Source: Actinomycetota bacterium
Lineage (GTDB): Bacteria > Actinomycetota > Actinomycetes > JACCUZ01
Length of the DNA stretch: 6,242 bases
Assembly: GCA_030841195.1 (NCBI GenBank)
Contig: JAVEDA010000058.1
Coordinates: forward strand, 1-6,242
Direction: 5' to 3'
Numbering within the stretch: position 1 is the first letter of the stretch; the number at the start of each line of letters is the position of its first letter. Position numbers and translations under genes: made by a program. The notes beneath the pieces are model-generated. The model did not search any database, was not told the origin of the DNA, and was given only the letters and a program-made list of their open reading frames with translations. Shown here in pieces: positions 4,541-6,242 of this stretch.

Positions 4541-5857
4541 GGCCACGGCGCGGGAGAAGTCGCGGTCCTCGTCGAACGGGCCGACGACGGCGAGGGTGGG
4601 CGTCGCGGACAGCACGTCCGCGGCGACCTCGGTCACCTGGTCGAGGGTCACCGAGTCGATCCGGGCCAGCACGTCGTCGACGGAGAGCTGCTCGCCGTAG
4701 ACCAGCTCGGCCTTTCCGATCCGGCTCATCCGCGAGCCGGTGTCCTCCAGGCCGAGCACCATCGACCCGCGCAGCTGGCCCTTGCCGCGCTCGAGCTCCT
4801 CGAAGGTGATGCCGGCCGCCGCGACCTTGTCCAGCTCCTCACGGCAGATGGCCAGGACGTCGTCGACCTTGCGCGGGACGCAGCCCGCGTAGACGCCGAA
4901 CAGTCCGGTGTCGGCGTACTGCGCGTGGTAGCTGTAGACCGAGTAGGCCAGGCCGCGCTTCTCCCGCACCTCCTGGAACAGGCGGGACGACATCCCACCG
5001 CCCAGCGCGGCGTTGAGGACGCCGAGGGCGAACCGCCGCTCGTCGGTGCGTGCCACCCCCGGGCCGCCGAGCACCACGTTGGCCTGCTCGGTCGTACGCC
5101 GGACGACGCGCACGCCGCTGGCCGTGCTGATCAGCCGGCCGCCGCGCGCCGCCGTGGGCTCCGAGTCGCCGTCCAGCATCCCGGCGGCGCCGAACGCCTT
5201 CTTCACCAGCCGCACCACGTTGTTGTGATCGACGTTGCCCGCGACCGCGACCACCATGTCCTGCGGCCGGTAGCGACGGCGGTAGTAGCCGTTGATGGCC
5301 GACCGGCCGATCGTCTCGATCGACTCGACCGTGCCGAGCACCGGCCGAGCCAGGGAGCCGCCGTCGAAGAGGACCTGGGCGAACTGGTCGTGGACCATGT
5401 CCGTCGGGTCGTCCTCGTGCATGGCGAACTCCTCGAGGATCACGCCCCGCTCGGCGTCGACGTCGGCGGCCCGGATCACCGAGGAGGTGACCAGGTCACC
5501 GACGACGTCCACCGCGAGCGGCAGGTCGGTGTCGAGCACCCGCGCGTAGAAGCAGGTGTACTCCTTGGAGGTGAACGCGTTCATCTCGCCGCCGACGGCG
5601 TCGATGGCCGCCGAGATGTCCAGCGCGTCCCGGCGCCGGGTGCCCTTGAACAGCAGGTGCTCCAGGTAGTGCGACGCGCCGGCGAGCGAGGGAGCCTCGT
5701 CCCGCGAGCCCACGCCGACCCAGACGCCCACGGTCACCGACCGGACGGTGGGCACCGACTCCGTGACGATGCGCAGCCCCCCGGGCAGGACGGTGTGGCG
5801 GACGAGTCCGCCACCGCCGTCCCCCCGGTGGAGCGTGCGGGTGGCCTGACGAGCCAC
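4538..5857 (-). CDS. pepR: M16 family zinc metallopeptidase (PepR, processing-peptidase-like)
   Basis: This 439-residue, cytoplasmic-looking zinc protease is of the pitrilysin/mitochondrial processing peptidase type. The inverted zinc motif HYLEH (His63, Glu66, His67) is intact. A third ligand, probably Glu143 in VILEEFAMHEDDP (139-151), lies at the expected spacing of about 75 residues. NAFTSKEYTCFYARVL (93-108) and YYRRRYRPQDMVVAVAGNVD (191-210) are typical of the N-terminal half. GGGMSSRLFQEVREKRGLAY (286-305) is the substrate-binding R/Y region of the C-terminal half. The start is GTG 5857, five bases after the pnp stop, with a weak GAGG about ten bases upstream inside the pnp tail. It is the partner found after pnp in many Actinobacteria and Firmicutes. 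It has no signal peptide. Physiological substrates are unknown. It ends in the G-rich tandem repeat. Confidence 0.95.
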   Translation of the reverse strand: MARQATRTLHRGDGGGGLVRHTVLPGGLRIVTESVPTVRSVTVGVWVGVGSRDEAPSLAGASHYLEHLLFKGTRRRDALDISAAIDAVGGEMNAFTSKEYTCFYARVLDTDLPLAVDVVGDLVTSSVIRAADVDAERGVILEEFAMHEDDPTDMVHDQFAQVLFDGGSLARPVLGTVESIETIGRSAINGYYRRRYRPQDMVVAVAGNVDHNNVVRLVKKAFGAAGMLDGDSEPTAARGGRLISTASGVRVVRRTTEQANVVLGGPGVARTDERRFALGVLNAALGGGMSSRLFQEVREKRGLAYSVYSYHAQYADTGLFGVYAGCVPRKVDDVLAICREELDKVAAAGITFEELERGKGQLRGSMVLGLEDTGSRMSRIGKAELVYGEQLSVDDVLARIDSVTLDQVTEVAADVLSATPTLAVVGPFDEDRDFSRAVA

Positions 5858-5862
5858 GCGGC

Positions 5863-6242
5863 CTAGGCCTCGACGTCGGCGGCCACCGGCGCGTCGCCGG
5901 CACCGCCGGCACTGTCGGCCTCGACCGGGATCAGCGACAGCTTCCCCCGCGGGTCGATCTCGGCGATCTGGACCTGCACCTTGTCGCCGACCTTGACGAC
6001 GTCCTCGACGTTGTCGACCCGCTTGCCGCCGGCCAGCCCACGCAGCTTCGAGATGTGCAGCAGGCCGTCCCGACCGGGCACCAGCGACACGAAGGCGCCG
6101 AAGGTGGTGGTCTTGACGACGGTGCCCAGGTAGCGCTCGCCGACCTCGGGCATCGTCGGGTTGGCGATCGCGTTGATCATCGCCCGGGCCGCCTCGGCCT
6201 TCGGGCCGTCGGTGGCACCGATGTAGATGGTGCCGTCGTCCT
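5863..6242 (-). CDS. pnp: Polyribonucleotide nucleotidyltransferase (PNPase), C-terminal part (cut by window edge)
   Basis: The last 125 codons of pnp are present, open to the right edge. PNPase degrades RNA 3' to 5' by phosphorolysis, releasing nucleoside diphosphates, and can also add 3' tails. The visible part starts at the end of the KH domain (DDGTIYIGATDGPKAEAARA, residues 1-20 here). It continues into the S1 RNA-binding domain from about residue 33 (VGERYLGTVVKTTTFGAFV), through GRDGLLHISKL to KLSLIPV near 104. It ends in a short Ala/Gly/Asp-rich tail. The catalytic RNase PH domains lie beyond the window. ATG 6180 is an internal methionine, not the gene's start, because the KH sequence is in frame above it. 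pepR follows after 5 bp. Confidence 0.97.
   Translation of the reverse strand, partial: DDGTIYIGATDGPKAEAARAMINAIANPTMPEVGERYLGTVVKTTTFGAFVSLVPGRDGLLHISKLRGLAGGKRVDNVEDVVKVGDKVQVQIAEIDPRGKLSLIPVEADSAGGAGDAPVAADVEA

Noticed and set aside
4502..5866. A long open frame on the plus strand (about 454 codons) opposite pepR.
   Set aside because: It lies antisense to a full M16 protease with an intact HxxEH motif. The translation is low-complexity His/Arg/Asp/Val-rich, as expected for a G+C-rich shadow.
5863..6180. A separate small S1-domain protein starting at ATG 6180.
   Set aside because: The same frame continues upstream to the window edge with PNPase KH-domain sequence, so this is the pnp C-terminus.

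Overview
The window is very G+C-rich, and almost every real gene has G or C at nearly every third codon position. GTG starts are common (pepR, dapB, yciO, azlC, azlD). The gene set and order (pnp, an M16 peptidase, dapB, and thyA further along) match the pnp-pepR-dapB-thyA-dapA neighbourhood known from Actinobacteria such as Mycobacterium and its relatives. The source is therefore most likely an actinomycete chromosome. I cannot name the genus from the sequence alone.

Layout, left to right. (1) 1-183, minus: the 5' end of thyA (thymidylate synthase), running off the left edge. (2) 184-260: a short divergent promoter region. (3) 261-2869, plus: an integral-membrane acyltransferase resembling fucose 4-O-acetylase, then a tight GNAT-azlC-azlD set joined by two GTGA stop/start overlaps. 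(4) 2923-3018, plus: a possible 31-residue single-pass membrane protein between azlD and the convergent gene. (5) 3020-6242, minus, read from right to left: the C-terminus of pnp, a processing-type M16 zinc protease (pepR), a 149-bp spacer with a duplicated 21-bp repeat and a G-rich tract, dapB, and yciO one base after dapB.

How the genes work together. pnp and pepR are 5 bp apart and should be co-transcribed. dapB and yciO form a second pair that could be reached by read-through or by a promoter in the repeat-bearing spacer. dapB supplies the lysine/diaminopimelate branch. thyA supplies dTMP. The plus-strand genes look like an accessory block between the housekeeping genes: a surface or glycan acyltransferase, and a likely branched-chain amino-acid exporter (AzlCD) translationally tied to an acetyltransferase of unknown substrate.

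I see no phage, CRISPR, transposase, tRNA or rRNA, and no obviously new multi-gene system. The least explained parts are the repeat/dyad spacer between pepR and dapB (4389-4537), the small ORF at 2923-3018, and the apparently leaderless divergent promoters near 184-260. No stretch longer than 300 bases lacks a gene.
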